A DNA stretch of 64,000 nucleotides, from assembly GCA_024304995.1 (NCBI GenBank), contig JAMWZD010000002.1, positions 558,001 through 622,000 of the forward strand. Reading direction: 5' to 3'. Position numbers and translations under genes: made by a program. Position 1 is the first letter of the stretch. Every line of letters begins with the position of its first letter. This stretch comes from Rickettsiales bacterium. Lineage in GTDB: Bacteria; Pseudomonadota; Alphaproteobacteria; Rickettsiales; UBA998. The notes beneath the pieces are model-generated. The model saw only the letters and a list, made by a program, of their open reading frames with translations, made no database searches and was not told where the DNA came from. Of the stretch, positions 63,225-64,000 are shown piece by piece.

Positions 63225-64000
63225 ATGAAAAATACGCTGCCAAACTGGGATGTGACGCATCTTTATCCTTCATACGATAGCAAGGAAATTGAAGATGAAA
63301 AAAAACGCATTACAGATTTGGTAGCGTCTTTTTTTGAGAGCTATTATCAGAATATTGCAAATAATGCATCAGCAGATGTCTTAGGCAATGCTTTAAAGGA
63401 TTATGAAATCATCGAAGATGCAATTGGCAAAATTGCCAGTTACGCAGGGTTGATTTTTTCAACGGATGCCGATAATTCAGCCATTGCCACTGCCTATCAG
63501 GACATTAATGAGTTTGTGCAGGCGCAAAGCACAAAATTGGTATTTTTTACTCTGGAACTTAATCAGATTGAAGATGAGACGTTGGAAAAGCTGCTTTCGC
63601 ATGATGCTGTAGCGCATTATGAACCGTGGATTCGTGATGTACGCACATTCAAGCCCTATCAGCTGGATGAAAAACTGGAACAGCTGCTTTCGGATAGCTC
63701 TATTGCATCACGTCAGAATTGGGTGCGACTGTATGACACACTGCTTGATACATTAGAGATTTTGATTAACGGCGAATGCCATACACTGACTGAAGCGCTT
63801 GATTTTATGTCGCATAATGATGCAGCAAAAAGAAAACAGGCGGCTCTGGCATTGTCTGAAACATTTGCCCAGCATAAAGATCAGATTACACTGATATACA
63901 ACACTATCATTAAAGATGAAGCCGTTAGTGACCAGTGGCGGGGGTTTCCGCGTCCAGTATCATCACGCAATGTTGCCAACATGGTGGAAGATGAGATTGT
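63225..64000 (+). CDS. pepF: Oligoendopeptidase F family protein (M3B), cut by window edge
   Basis: The first 258 residues of a longer protein that runs off the window. The N-terminal lobe signature LPNWDVTHLYPSYDSKEIE, ALKDYEIIEDAIGKIASYAGLIF and a KPYQLDEKLEQLLSD stretch match PepF. M3 peptidases are zinc enzymes that degrade oligopeptides; the HEXXH motif lies beyond the edge. It follows the previous gene by 7 bases. Confidence 0.88.
   Translation, partial: MKNTLPNWDVTHLYPSYDSKEIEDEKKRITDLVASFFESYYQNIANNASADVLGNALKDYEIIEDAIGKIASYAGLIFSTDADNSAIATAYQDINEFVQAQSTKLVFFTLELNQIEDETLEKLLSHDAVAHYEPWIRDVRTFKPYQLDEKLEQLLSDSSIASRQNWVRLYDTLLDTLEILINGECHTLTEALDFMSHNDAAKRKQAALALSETFAQHKDQITLIYNTIIKDEAVSDQWRGFPRPVSSRNVANMVEDEI

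Noticed and set aside
1-64000. tRNA, rRNA, CRISPR arrays, insertion sequences
   Set aside because: I scanned the intergenic regions for cloverleaf ends, regular repeats and transposase motifs by eye and saw none.

Overview
The window is chromosomal DNA of moderate GC content. The gene content and order point to an alphaproteobacterium: rpsA-sppA-ihfB-lapA-trpF-trpB-trpA in one line, xerD divergent from aroK-aroB-hemolysin/CBS gene, an SspB-family adaptor, two tail genes of the Rhodobacter-type gene transfer agent, an OlsB/OlsA pair for ornithine lipids, and tsaE-amgK-murU for cell-wall sugar recycling. It encodes a hook and chemotaxis proteins, so the cell is probably a motile, free-living or only facultatively host-associated Gram-negative. 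Genus cannot be fixed from the sequence; a Micavibrio-like or Rhodospirillales-like lineage is a guess.

Layout. 1-4900: PhoX-type phosphatase (cut by the window edge), CDF metal transporter, orphan PhoB, ribosomal protein bL31, and the OlsA/OlsB acyltransferases. 4900-9800: an accessory stretch with a small unknown gene, the gp12-gp13 pair of a gene transfer agent, a lipoprotein, a DUF1622 membrane protein, an orphan RepA-like helicase ATPase, and a 540-base gene-free gap carrying a palindromic dispersed repeat. 9800-21480: housekeeping (xerD, aroK, aroB, CNNM/CBS protein, tryptophan genes, ihfB, sppA, rpsA, tgt). 21500-30100: outer-membrane barrel, small secreted and unknown proteins, sspB, then fliK-flgD-flgE with an unusually large hook protein, and a lipoprotein. 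30200-36700: Y-family polymerase, an AT-rich unknown gene, dnaK-dnaJ-dapB, and another unknown gene. 36700-47300: a scattered folate set (folK, folB, pabC, pabB, folP) mixed with membrane and regulatory genes, an M17 aminopeptidase, a J-domain protein and comM. 47400-52200: a sensor histidine kinase, an AT-rich gene with a winged-helix-like N-terminus and a HEPN-like motif, cheZ and cheY. 52200-64000: iscX, tsaE, amgK, murU, two cysteine desulfurases, then iscU-iscA-(Mrr-like nuclease)-hscB-hscA-fdx, a membrane-anchored periplasmic protein and the start of pepF.

Working together: the isc block is a complete Fe-S assembly pathway (IscS sulfur donor, IscU scaffold with the LPPVK recognition motif, IscA, HscB/HscA chaperones, ferredoxin, IscX), but no iscR lies next to it. 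The pab/fol genes supply p-aminobenzoate and the pterin steps of folate synthesis. FliK, FlgD and FlgE build and measure the flagellar hook; CheY/CheZ would control the motor. AmgK and MurU convert recycled MurNAc towards UDP-MurNAc.

Most accessory genes here are single AT-rich ORFs wedged at operon borders or inside operons. The two most noteworthy are the membrane-anchored Mrr-type nuclease inside the isc operon and the winged-helix/HEPN-like gene next to cheZ. No tRNA, rRNA, CRISPR array or intact insertion sequence was seen.
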